DNA of 64,000 bases from Streptomyces sp. MspMP-M5 (GTDB lineage Bacteria; Actinomycetota; Actinomycetes; Streptomycetales; Streptomycetaceae): NCBI RefSeq assembly GCF_000373585.1, contig NZ_KB891877.1, forward strand, positions 1-64,000, written 5' to 3'. The position numbers were made by a program, and so were the translations under genes. How positions within the stretch are numbered: the stretch's first letter is position 1; the number at the start of each line of letters is the position of its first letter. The notes under the pieces are model-generated. The model ran no database searches. It saw nothing but the letters and a program-made list of their open reading frames with translations, and was not told where the DNA came from. Shown piece after piece: positions 1 through 7,167 of this stretch.

Positions 1-267
1 TCCACCCGCACCTGGCTGGAGGAGCATCCCCGCATCCGACACGTCTTCATCCCTGTCGGTGCCTGCTGGCTGAACCTGCAGGAAGGTTGGTGGCGCATCT
101 TCCGTAAAGCTGCCCTCGCAGGCCAGTCCTTCGCCGGACCAGACGAAATCGACCAGGCAACCCGTCTGGCAACGGCCCAGCTCAATGCCCGTGCCAGACC
201 ATGGATCTGGGGCAGACCCGCCCCACCAACCCGCCAACTACGACGCCGCTATACGTACATACTTTGA
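1..267 (+). CDS. IS630-family transposase, C-terminal fragment (start outside window)
   Basis: The window opens inside this frame; 88 residues are visible and it ends at a TGA. The block CWLNLQEGWW matches the S/C-W-x-N-x-x-E segment of IS630/Tc1-mariner DDE transposases, which carries the third catalytic acid (Glu28 of the visible part). The upstream WLEEHPRIRHVF and the downstream basic tail also fit the C-terminal end of this family. The frame stops about 15 bases before AACGTAGCACTA (270-281), which could be the terminal inverted repeat ending in the TA target of IS630 elements; that is inference, because the left end is not visible. Whether the full gene is intact cannot be judged. Confidence 0.75.
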   Translation, partial: STRTWLEEHPRIRHVFIPVGACWLNLQEGWWRIFRKAALAGQSFAGPDEIDQATRLATAQLNARARPWIWGRPAPPTRQLRRRYTYIL

Positions 268-962
268 GGAACGTAGCACTAGGACTTCCGACAGCGGGCT
301 ACGCGGCAGAAGACGTGGGGCACATTTCTGCTCATCGTGGCCGCAAGGCGGCCTCGGCTACCGCTACAGCTTGCCGCCCTCCCGGACAACGAGCTCTCCG
401 CCGATCGCCGACGAATCCCCATTCCCATGTTCCGTGTCCCTCGTGGCCGAGGACCAGAACCGCGCAGCGTGTGGAGTGCCAGACAAGCGTGATCGCCCCA
501 TCAACCAACTCGCGTCTTCGGTAGGTGCACCGACATCGTCACGACGAGCGAGTCTCCGCAGGTCACAGGGGGTACGGCACGTCCAGCCCTTTTGCGGCTC
601 CTGCCAAGGGCTCGAACCTGCGGCCAGTCATGCGTCGCCTCAGCCGCCAGGCTGCTCTATCCGTTGCCGCTGACTGTCGCGCCCCTTGTGTGCACCGTCT
701 GCACAACGGCTTGCGCATGCACGCGGAGCTCCCAGGAAACCGCAGGTAGGACAGGGAAAGTCCGGTAGGGCACACAATGGCCCCGACGAGGGTGTTCGCG
801 CTGGTCAGGGTCGGAAGATAGACGAGTCGGCCTGCGGCGGGGGATGTAGCTGGCTGAATGAGTAGTCCGGATGGGTGCACCGACATGGGGTCGCGTCATT
901 TTCCATCCCCCTTTTTATCCATAGAGGGTGAAGAACTGCAGGCGACCTAGAGGAAACCAGCG
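268..962. other. Poorly coding stretch inside the integrated element
   Basis: I see no convincing gene here. Open frames exist on both strands but their translations look like random GC-rich sequence. Two weak structures are present: a tRNA-like fragment on the minus strand around 603-664 (D-arm-like GATAGAGCAG and T-arm-like GGTTCGAGCCC) and a 13-base direct repeat GGTGCACCGACAT at 524-536 and 874-886. The promoter for the operon starting at 963 must lie in its last hundred bases, but no clear -10/-35 pair is visible. Confidence 0.5.
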
Positions 963-1250
963 ATGACACCCACCCCACCCTCACCCACTTCCTTGGGCGA
1001 TGACCAGAGCCCTGTTGAACCACTTTGGGTTTCCCACGTGGAAGACATCGTGATCGCCGAGCCGTTGGGTGGTGCTGACGAACTCCTTCCATGTTCCGCG
1101 GGTTTTCAGCAAGAGCTGAACGGATTGAATCCTCACACCCAGTGGAGTCCAGACGGACGGTCAGGCGATGAGGTCGACGCCACACCGTGCGCCTCAGCCG
1201 CTGCTCTGCACTACACCGGTGCTTCGTGGCTGGATGGGGCCGCCACATGA
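963..1250 (+). CDS. Small protein of unknown function, first gene of the recombinase operon
   Basis: A 95-residue protein that I do not recognise. It starts at ATG after AGGAAACCAGCG, a fair ribosome site. The sequence is acidic and rich in Pro, Ser and Gly, with no signal peptide, no membrane segment and two cysteines (in LLPCSAG and ATPCAS) that do not form a known motif. Its stop overlaps the start of the next gene in an ATGA tetranucleotide, which implies translational coupling, and the next gene is joined to the recombinase in the same way. The coupling is the main evidence that it is real. A role as recombination accessory or directionality factor is possible but unsupported by homology I can see. 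Confidence 0.55.
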   Translation: MTPTPPSPTSLGDDQSPVEPLWVSHVEDIVIAEPLGGADELLPCSAGFQQELNGLNPHTQWSPDGRSGDEVDATPCASAAALHYTGASWLDGAAT

Positions 1251-1513
1251 CCGGTATCCAATCCACCAGCGATGAGGGAAACGGCGAGGAGATCACCCTT
1301 GAGGTGCCGAGTGAGGTGCCAACACTCTCCTTGGACGCTGCCGCCATTTTGCTGGACATCATCGTCACTGCATCCGCCCAGATCCGGCACCGTACGGACG
1401 GTGCTCCGGCTGGCGCTCTTACGGAGAGTCACTGTACGACAGGACGTCCGCCCCGCCCTACCACCACCTGTGACGTGCACGCCGGGGCGGACGAGCTGGA
1501 AGGACAGAGATGA
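1247..1513 (+). CDS. Small protein of unknown function, coupled to serine recombinase
   Basis: An 88-residue protein beginning at the ATG of the ATGA overlap with the preceding stop and ending in a second ATGA overlap with the recombinase start. A longer in-frame start exists at 1187, but coupling favours 1247. The centre (about residues 27-45, TLSLDAAAILLDIIVTAS) looks like an amphipathic or hydrophobic helix; the rest is polar and low in complexity. I recognise no domain. Its fixed place directly before the recombinase suggests a partner of that enzyme, for example in site binding or excision control; this is inference from position only. Confidence 0.6.
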   Translation: MTGIQSTSDEGNGEEITLEVPSEVPTLSLDAAAILLDIIVTASAQIRHRTDGAPAGALTESHCTTGRPPRPTTTCDVHAGADELEGQR

Positions 1514-3213
1514 CGGCCTTCGCTTTCGCCGGGCGGTGTTCCACCGAAGACCTGCAGGATCCTGCGGCTTCCCGGGACTGGCAGCTCACCCGCGCCAGAA
1601 CGCTCATCGAACCGGCCGGCGGCCGCATCGTCGCCGAGTACTTCGATATCGGGCAGAGCCGGTCTCTGCCGTGGTTGCGACGGCCGCGGGCCGCACAGCT
1701 GCTCGCGGCCCTGAAGGATCCGGATCGCGGTTTCGATGCGGTCGTCGTCGGTGAGCCGCAACGTGTCTTCTACGACAACCAGTTCAGCCTCACCTTCCCG
1801 CTCTTCGTGCACTACGGCGTCGAGTTGTGGGTTCCCGAGGTCGGCGGGCGGGTCGACCCCAACAGTGAAGCTCACGACATGGTGATGTCCGTCTTCGGCG
1901 GCATGAGCAAGGGCGAACGCAATCGCATCAAGATCCGCGTCCGGGCAGCCATAACGTCCCAGGCTCAGCTCGAAGGCCGCTTCCTCGGCGGCCGACCGCC
2001 CTACGGCTACCGAATCACGGACGCCGGGCCTCACCCCAATCCGGCCAAAGCGGCCGACGGCAAGCGGCTCCACCGGCTTGACGTGGATCTCGTCGCCGCC
2101 CCGATCGTCCAACGCATCTTCAGGGAATATCTCGACGGGCGCGGCTTCTACGCCATCGCCGAAGGGCTTACCGCTGACGGGATCCCGTGCCCGTCTGCCC
2201 ACGACCCACGGCGCAATCCGCACCGGGAGGGCATCGCCTGGTCCAAGGGAGCCGTCCGCGCCATTTTGAACAACCCGCGCTATACCGGCCACCAGGTATG
2301 GAACAGACAGCGCAAGCAGGAAGTCCTCCTGGACGTCGACGACGTCGCACTCGGCTACGAGACCCGGATGCGGTGGAACGGCGCCGACGCATGGATCTGG
2401 TCCAAGGAGATCGTCCACCCGCCGATCATCGACCTCACCGACTTCCACCGCGCCCAGGAAAAGATGGGAACGCGCGGCGCCGGCCCCGTCACCAAGGAAC
2501 GCCGAGGTCGCTGCCACGACTACCAGCTACAGGGGCTCGTCCACTGCAGCCTCTGCCAGCGCGTGATGGGCACACAGTGGTCACACCAGACGGCCTACTA
2601 CCGGTGCCGCTTCACCAACGAGTACGCCCTCGCCAACAAGATCACTCATCCCCGCAACGTCCTGTTCCGCGAGCGCGACCTCGTACCGCAGCTCGACCAG
2701 TGGATCTCCCTGCAATTCGCCCCCGGCCACAAGGCAGCCACCATCGACCGGATGTACCAGGCCCAGCTCGTACGCGCGCAGACGGCCGACTCCTCGGCAG
2801 AGACTGCCGCCATCGTCCGTGACTGCGACACCAAGCTCGCCCGGTACCGGGCGCTGATCGACTCCGGCGCCGCCGGCTCAGAGACCGTCGCCCAGTGGAT
2901 CACGGAGACCGAAACCCGCCGCGCCGCCGCAGCGGCCCAGATGCAGAGCCGCAGGCCCACTCTGCTTTCCCGAGCCCGGATCGCCGAGCTTGTCGAAGCA
3001 GCCAGCTACACAGCAGACGTTCTCCGCACTACCCCGGGAGGGAAGAAGAACCGGTTGTACCGGGCGCTCGGGCTGCGTATGACATACCAGCCCGCGAAAC
3101 GCGTCATGCGGGTCGGGATTACTCCCGACCCGCATGACGTTGGCCAGTGGTCAGTGTCCGAGGGGGGACTTGAACCCCCACGCCCGATAAAGGGCACTAG
3201 CACCTCAAGCTAG
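1510..3213 (+). CDS. Large serine recombinase (integrase of the element)
   Basis: A 567-residue serine recombinase that would cut and rejoin attachment sites through a covalent serine-DNA bond. The N-terminal resolvase domain (about 1-145) starts AFAGRCSTED, giving catalytic Ser11 after the usual Arg9. The recombinase domain (about 155-270) includes GGRPPYGY and NNPRYTGHQVWNRQR. A zinc-ribbon-like segment has CSLC (346-349) and Cys366, followed by a coiled-coil-like stretch (about 430-485). GGACAGAG precedes the ATG, which overlaps the upstream stop by four bases. The last 20 or so residues (from SVSEGGLEPPRP on) are read out of the antisense strand of tRNA-Leu, and the TAG stop lies in its anticodon stem. 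The native C terminus was therefore probably set by the integration event. Confidence 0.9.
   Translation: MTAFAFAGRCSTEDLQDPAASRDWQLTRARTLIEPAGGRIVAEYFDIGQSRSLPWLRRPRAAQLLAALKDPDRGFDAVVVGEPQRVFYDNQFSLTFPLFVHYGVELWVPEVGGRVDPNSEAHDMVMSVFGGMSKGERNRIKIRVRAAITSQAQLEGRFLGGRPPYGYRITDAGPHPNPAKAADGKRLHRLDVDLVAAPIVQRIFREYLDGRGFYAIAEGLTADGIPCPSAHDPRRNPHREGIAWSKGAVRAILNNPRYTGHQVWNRQRKQEVLLDVDDVALGYETRMRWNGADAWIWSKEIVHPPIIDLTDFHRAQEKMGTRGAGPVTKERRGRCHDYQLQGLVHCSLCQRVMGTQWSHQTAYYRCRFTNEYALANKITHPRNVLFRERDLVPQLDQWISLQFAPGHKAATIDRMYQAQLVRAQTADSSAETAAIVRDCDTKLARYRALIDSGAAGSETVAQWITETETRRAAAAAQMQSRRPTLLSRARIAELVEAASYTADVLRTTPGGKKNRLYRALGLRMTYQPAKRVMRVGITPDPHDVGQWSVSEGGLEPPRPIKGTSTSS
3102..3139. repeat. 17-bp perfect inverted repeat between recombinase body and tRNA-Leu
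   Basis: The arm CGTCATGCGGGTCGGGA (3102-3118) is repeated as its exact reverse complement at 3123-3139 with a TTAC loop. It lies inside the 3' end of the recombinase frame and 16 bases from the tRNA 3' end. It could terminate tRNA-Leu transcription (minus strand), terminate element transcription, or be a recombinase-binding site. Confidence 0.85.
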
Positions 3214-3239
3214 CGCGTCTGCCATTCCGCCACCCGGAC
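3155..3239 (-). tRNA. tRNA-Leu (anticodon GAG)
   Basis: Read on the minus strand the gene begins GTCCGGGTGGCGGAATGGC and folds into a class II tRNA. The acceptor stem pairs GTCCGGG with CTCGGAC (one G-T pair). The anticodon loop is TTGAGGT inside the stem CTAGC/GCTAG, giving GAG. A long variable arm is present and the T arm is GGGGGTTCAAGTCCCCC. The discriminator base is A (3155), as expected for leucine; CCA is not encoded. The 3' end faces the recombinase, the standard arrangement for an element integrated into a tRNA gene. Confidence 0.95.
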
Positions 3240-3722
3240 TTAGGTGATCTTCGCGGGGCACTCCCCGCGGCGACATGGACAACAATACCAAGGTTTCGGA
3301 GTGCCTTTCACCTGCGTATCCACGCTGGACATAAGTTCCGCTTATGGGTTGTTGCGGGTGATTCGCGGGGCGGCGGGCGCGCCGGAGGTCGGATGGTCGG
3401 GCGCTCACGACTTACCCCTTCCCTCACCCCTTCCCCTTCCCCTCCTCCGGCCCTTGCCGGTCTCGCCAGGCGACGGGGCGTGCGCGCAGGCGCCCGGATG
3501 GCGTGATCGGCGTTGGTTGCCCGCGCTTCCTCTGGACAACGGGCGGGTGGTGAGGGATAACGGTTCATACAGTATTCGTCGACTGACGACTGTATACAGT
3601 CCAGGAGAGGAGAGGCCGGCCGCCTGTCCGACTGCCCACGGCTTCTGGGCCGGGGAGCAGGCAGCCGGCAGCTCCCCGGGGCCTCCGCTCGCGGCAGAGC
3701 GACAGCACCCAGAAGGGAAGCG
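3240..3722. other. Intergenic region between tRNA-Leu and the oxalate operon
   Basis: No gene is seen. A short hairpin, CGCGGGG/CCCCGCG with a 4-base loop (3252-3269), lies just upstream of the tRNA 5' end. The right half carries the palindromic motif listed separately at 3567-3600 and leads to the operon start at 3723. The middle (about 3420-3450) is a pyrimidine-rich tract without recognisable function. Confidence 0.6.
3567..3600. promoter_or_regulatory. Palindromic operator candidate upstream of the oxalate operon
   Basis: A perfect 12-base palindrome ACTGTATACAGT (3589-3600) is preceded by the similar ATACAGTAT (3567-3575). TGTATACA-type palindromes are typical targets of GntR/FCD regulators. 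A GntR/FCD gene lies at 12122-12805 and its own upstream DNA has GACTGTAGAC on its coding strand. Regulation of this operon by that protein is inference. Confidence 0.5.
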
Positions 3723-5501
3723 ATGCACATGCCCGGAGATGGACGAGAGATCGAGAAGACCCGGAAGACCCGTGGGACTCAGGACAGCCGACGCGACCGA
3801 CACCTGCAGAAGGTCCGAGGGGCCAAGGACGCCCCCCGCCTCGTCTCCGGTGGGCACCTGGTGGCTCGGGCGCTCAAGAGTGAAGGGGTGGAGGTGGTCT
3901 ACACGCTGTGCGGGGGGCACATCGTCGATATCTATGACGGGTGTGTGGATGAGGGAATCGCGGTGGTGGATGTGCGGCATGAGCAGGTGGCTGCGCATGC
4001 CGCGGACGGGTATGCGCGGCTGACGGGACGGCCGGGGTGTGCGGTGGTGACCGCAGGGCCCGGGACGACGGACGCGGTCACCGGCGTCGCCAATGCGTTG
4101 CGGGCCGAGTCGCCGATGTTGTTGATCGGGGGCCAAGGGGCGCGCAGTCAGCACAGGATGGGGTCGCTGCAGGACCTGCCGCACGTCGAGATGATGACGC
4201 CGATCACCAAGTTCGCGGCCACCGTGCCGGACACCGCGCGGGTCGCGGACATGGTCTCGATGGCGTTCCGGGAGTGCTTCCACGGTGCGCCGGGGCCGTC
4301 GTTCCTGGAGATTCCGCGTGATGTGCTGGACGCCAGGGTGCCGGCCGACACGGCGCGGGTCCCGCGGGCCGGGCACTACCGGGCCTCGACCCGTTCGGCC
4401 GGCGATCCCGAGGACGTACAGCGGCTGGCCGATCTGCTGGTCCGGGCGGAGAAGCCGGCGGTCCTGCTGGGCAGCCAGGTCTGGACGACGCGCGGGACGG
4501 CGGCCGCGGTGGAGCTGGTGCGCGCGCTGAACATCCCGGCGTACATGAACGGGGCCGGGCGCGGGACGCTGCCGCCCGGCGATCCGCACCACCTCCAGCT
4601 GTCCCGGCGGTATGCGTTCGCCAACGCCGATGTCCTCGTGATCGTGGGGACGCCGTTCGACTTCCGGATGGGGTACGGCAAGCGGTTGTCGGCCGAGGCG
4701 ACGGTGGTCCAGATCGATCTGGACTACCGGACGGTGGGCCGGAACCGGGATGTCGATCTGGGGATCGTGGGGGATGCGGGCCTGGTGCTCAAGGCGGTCG
4801 CGGAGGCCGCGTCCGGGCGGATCGACGGCGGTGCCGCCCGGCGCAAGGAGTGGCTGGACGAGCTGCGGGCCGTGGAGCAGGACGCGGTGGACAAGCGGTT
4901 GCCGCAGTTGCGGTCGGACGCCTCGCCCATCCACCCGTATCGGCTGGTGAGTGAGATCAATGACTTTCTGACCGAGGATTCCATCTTTGTGGGGGATGGT
5001 GGGGACGTCGTCACCTTCTCCGGTCAGGTGGTGCAGCCGCGGTCGCCCGGTCACTGGATGGATCCCGGACCGCTCGGCACGCTCGGCGTCGGCATCCCCT
5101 TCGTGCTCGCCGCCAAGCAGGCCCGGCCGGAGAAGGAGGTGGTCGCGCTCTTCGGGGACGGTGCGTTCAGTCTGACGGGGTGGGACTTCGAGACGCTGGT
5201 CCGCTACGACCTGCCGTTCGTCGGCATCGTCGGCAACAACTCCTCGATGAACCAGATCCGTTACGGCCAGCGGGCCAAGTACGGCGCGGAGCGGGAGCGG
5301 GTCGGCAACACCCTCGGTGACGTGCCCTACGACAAGTTCGCGCAGATCCTGGGCGGCTACGGCGAGGAGGTGCGGGATCCGGCAGACATCGGGCCCGCGC
5401 TGCGGCGGGCGCGGGAGTCCGGGAAGCCCTCGCTGATCAATGTGTGGATCGATCCGGACGCCTACGCCCCCGGAACGATGAACCAGACCATGTACAAGTA
5501 G
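3723..5501 (+). CDS. ThDP-dependent enzyme, probable oxalyl-CoA decarboxylase (acetolactate synthase-like)
   Basis: A 592-residue thiamine-diphosphate enzyme of the acetolactate synthase/2-hydroxyacyl-CoA lyase/oxalyl-CoA decarboxylase superfamily. The activating Glu87 sits in [15 protein letters not shown], and the ThDP/Mg motif starts with GDG (478-480) and ends with NN (505-506). The three-domain order (PYR, central, PP) is complete. GAAGGGAAG before the ATG supports this start, although it leaves about 38 residues ahead of the first conserved block. By sequence alone it resembles IlvG-type synthases as much as Oxalobacter Oxc. The oxalyl-CoA decarboxylase call rests on the formyl-CoA:oxalate CoA-transferase 19 bases downstream and the oxalate/formate antiporter that follows. 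Predicted reaction: oxalyl-CoA to formyl-CoA and CO2 in the cytoplasm. Confidence 0.7.
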   Translation: MHMPGDGREIEKTRKTRGTQDSRRDRHLQKVRGAKDAPRLVSGGHLVARALKSEGVEVVYTLCGGHIVDIYDGCVDEGIAVVDVRHEQVAAHAADGYARLTGRPGCAVVTAGPGTTDAVTGVANALRAESPMLLIGGQGARSQHRMGSLQDLPHVEMMTPITKFAATVPDTARVADMVSMAFRECFHGAPGPSFLEIPRDVLDARVPADTARVPRAGHYRASTRSAGDPEDVQRLADLLVRAEKPAVLLGSQVWTTRGTAAAVELVRALNIPAYMNGAGRGTLPPGDPHHLQLSRRYAFANADVLVIVGTPFDFRMGYGKRLSAEATVVQIDLDYRTVGRNRDVDLGIVGDAGLVLKAVAEAASGRIDGGAARRKEWLDELRAVEQDAVDKRLPQLRSDASPIHPYRLVSEINDFLTEDSIFVGDGGDVVTFSGQVVQPRSPGHWMDPGPLGTLGVGIPFVLAAKQARPEKEVVALFGDGAFSLTGWDFETLVRYDLPFVGIVGNNSSMNQIRYGQRAKYGAERERVGNTLGDVPYDKFAQILGGYGEEVRDPADIGPALRRARESGKPSLINVWIDPDAYAPGTMNQTMYK

Positions 5502-5520
5502 GGAGCGGGAGGAGTCCGTC

Positions 5521-6750
5521 GTGTCGAAGGCGCTTGAAGGTGTGCGCGTGCTGGATATGACGCACGTTCAGTCCGGGCCCTCCGCAACGCAGTTGCTTGC
5601 CTGGCTGGGTGCCGACGTGGTCAAGGTGGAGGCGGTGACGGGCGACATCACGCGCCGTCAGTTGCGGGACGTTCCGGACGCCGACTCGCTCTACTTCACG
5701 ATGCTCAACTGCAACAAGCGCAGCGTCACTCTCAACGCCAAGACGCCGCGGGGGGAGGAGTTGTTGGCGCGGCTCATCGCCCGTAGCGACGTGTTGGTGG
5801 AGAACTTCGGGCCGGGGGCGGTCGACCGGATGGGGTTCACGTGGGAGCGCATCCAGGAGATCAATCCGCGGATCGTCTACGCCAGCATCAAGGGCTTCGG
5901 GGAGGGCCCGTACACCGGGTTCAAGGCGTACGAGGTGGTGGCGCAGGCGATGGGCGGGGCGATGGCCACCACCGGGTTCGAGGACGGGCCGCCGCTGGCG
6001 ACCGGCGCGCAGATCGGCGACTCGGGCACGGGGGTGCACTGCGTCGCAGGCATCCTCGCCGCGCTCTTCCAGCGCACCCGGACCGGCCGCGGCCAGCGGG
6101 TCAACGTCGCCATGCAGCACGCGGTGCTCAACCTGTGCCGGGTCAAGCTGCGGGACCAACAGCGGCTGGCCCACGGCCCGTTGGCGGAGTATCCGAACGA
6201 GGACTTCGGTGACGAGGTGCCGCGCAGCGGCAACGCCAGCGGCGGCGGGCAGCCGGGGTGGGCGGTGCGGTGTGCACCCGGCGGGCCCAACGACTACGTC
6301 TATGTGATCGTGCAGCCGGTCGGCTGGCGGCCGCTCACCGAGCTGATCGGACGGCCGGAGCTGGCCGTGGACCCGGACTGGGCGACGCCGGAGGCCCGGC
6401 TGCCCAAGCTGTCGAAGATGTTCCGGTTCATCGAGGAGTGGAGCAGCACGCTGCCCAAGTGGGAGGTGCTGGCGCGGCTGACCGCGCACGACATCCCGTG
6501 CGGGCCGATCCTGTCGACCAAGGAGATCATCGAGGACCCGTCGCTGGCTGCCAACGGGATGGTGGTCGAGGTCGAGCATCCGCAGCGCGGCACCTTCACC
6601 ACGGTCGGCTCGCCGCTGAAGCTCTCCGACTCCCCCGTCGAGATCCGTCGCTCGCCGCTGCTGGGCGAGCACAACGCCGAGGTGTACGGCACGGAGCTGG
6701 GACTGGACGAGGCGGAGCTGCGGCTACTGCAGGCGGAGGGGGTAATCTGA
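5521..6750 (+). CDS. frc: Formyl-CoA:oxalate CoA-transferase (class III, CaiB/BaiF family)
   Basis: This 409-residue enzyme moves CoA from formyl-CoA to oxalate, making oxalyl-CoA for the decarboxylase encoded upstream. It matches the Oxalobacter enzyme closely over its whole length: [15 protein letters not shown] at the N terminus, [30 protein letters not shown], the catalytic Asp167 in [18 protein letters not shown], and the mobile glycine loop GGGQPGW (241-247). It starts at GTG behind GGGAGGAG, 19 bases after the preceding stop, so the two genes form one operon. Of the three oxalate genes this is the most secure assignment. Confidence 0.93.
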   Translation: MSKALEGVRVLDMTHVQSGPSATQLLAWLGADVVKVEAVTGDITRRQLRDVPDADSLYFTMLNCNKRSVTLNAKTPRGEELLARLIARSDVLVENFGPGAVDRMGFTWERIQEINPRIVYASIKGFGEGPYTGFKAYEVVAQAMGGAMATTGFEDGPPLATGAQIGDSGTGVHCVAGILAALFQRTRTGRGQRVNVAMQHAVLNLCRVKLRDQQRLAHGPLAEYPNEDFGDEVPRSGNASGGGQPGWAVRCAPGGPNDYVYVIVQPVGWRPLTELIGRPELAVDPDWATPEARLPKLSKMFRFIEEWSSTLPKWEVLARLTAHDIPCGPILSTKEIIEDPSLAANGMVVEVEHPQRGTFTTVGSPLKLSDSPVEIRRSPLLGEHNAEVYGTELGLDEAELRLLQAEGVI

Positions 6751-6782
6751 TGGCCAGTCAATTTTAGCTGAGCTTTCGTCAA

Positions 6783-6971
6783 ACGACGGCTGTGCAGGGC
6801 GCGTTGGCCGAGGTGTGTGCAGGCAGGGGCGGGTCGTGCTCACCGCGCCCGAGGGCCGGGTGATCGCGGCGGCGTATGGGATTCCGGTGCCTGCGGCAGG
6901 CGGGGGTGATCCGGGCGCCGGGCCTCGCCGACCTGCTGGAGTACGCCCGGGCGCTGCCGGTGTTGCCCTGA
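6783..6971 (+). pseudogene. Relic of an ADP-forming acyl-CoA synthetase (acetate--CoA ligase family)
   Basis: Three short pieces in two frames resemble this family. ALAEVCAGRG (6801-6830) continues, after a frameshift, as RVVLTAPEGRVIAAAYGIPVP (to 6892), the usual opening of the ATP-grasp domain. GVIRAPGLADLLEYARALPVLP (6903-6968) in the first frame matches the linker after the CoA-ligase domain and ends in TGA. A complete enzyme would be around 700 residues, so over 90 percent is missing. The family identification is from memory of conserved motifs. Its place between frc and the antiporter suggests the ancestral operon held a CoA ligase that has decayed. Confidence 0.55.
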
Positions 6972-6975
6972 GGCC

Positions 6976-7080
6976 GGTCTCCGGACAGGCAGTTCTCTGG
7001 ACAGACTGTTCTCCGGACAGACTGTTCTCCGGACAGGCCGGTCTCCGGACAGGCAGTTCTCCGGACGGCAGTTCTCCGGG
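6976..7080. repeat. 16-bp tandem repeat array upstream of the oxalate/formate antiporter gene
   Basis: Six consecutive units and a partial seventh with consensus GTTCTCCGGACAGRCW. The units lie at 6976-6991, 6992-7007, 7008-7023, 7024-7039, 7040-7055, 7056-7070 (one base short) and 7071-7080 (partial). Each contains the palindromic core TCCGGA (one unit has TCTGGA). Units abut without spacers. The array begins 5 bases after the CoA-ligase relic and ends about 90 bases before the antiporter start. Confidence 0.9.
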
Positions 7081-7167
7081 CGCGACGACGGGAGCAGGTA
7101 GCGGGCGCGCCCGCTCCGACCGGGTTCTTGCGATTCCGAGGATTCCAAGAGTTCCAAGGTGAGGGGT

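Noticed and set aside
6976..7080. CRISPR array
   Set aside because: Units are 16 bases, directly adjacent, with no spacers and no cas genes nearby.
6815..7162. A coding gene through the 16-bp repeats (repeating Gly-Gln/Pro-Asp peptide)
   Set aside because: Only the first 30 residues resemble a known family; the rest is the translated repeat. It is better described as relic plus repeat.
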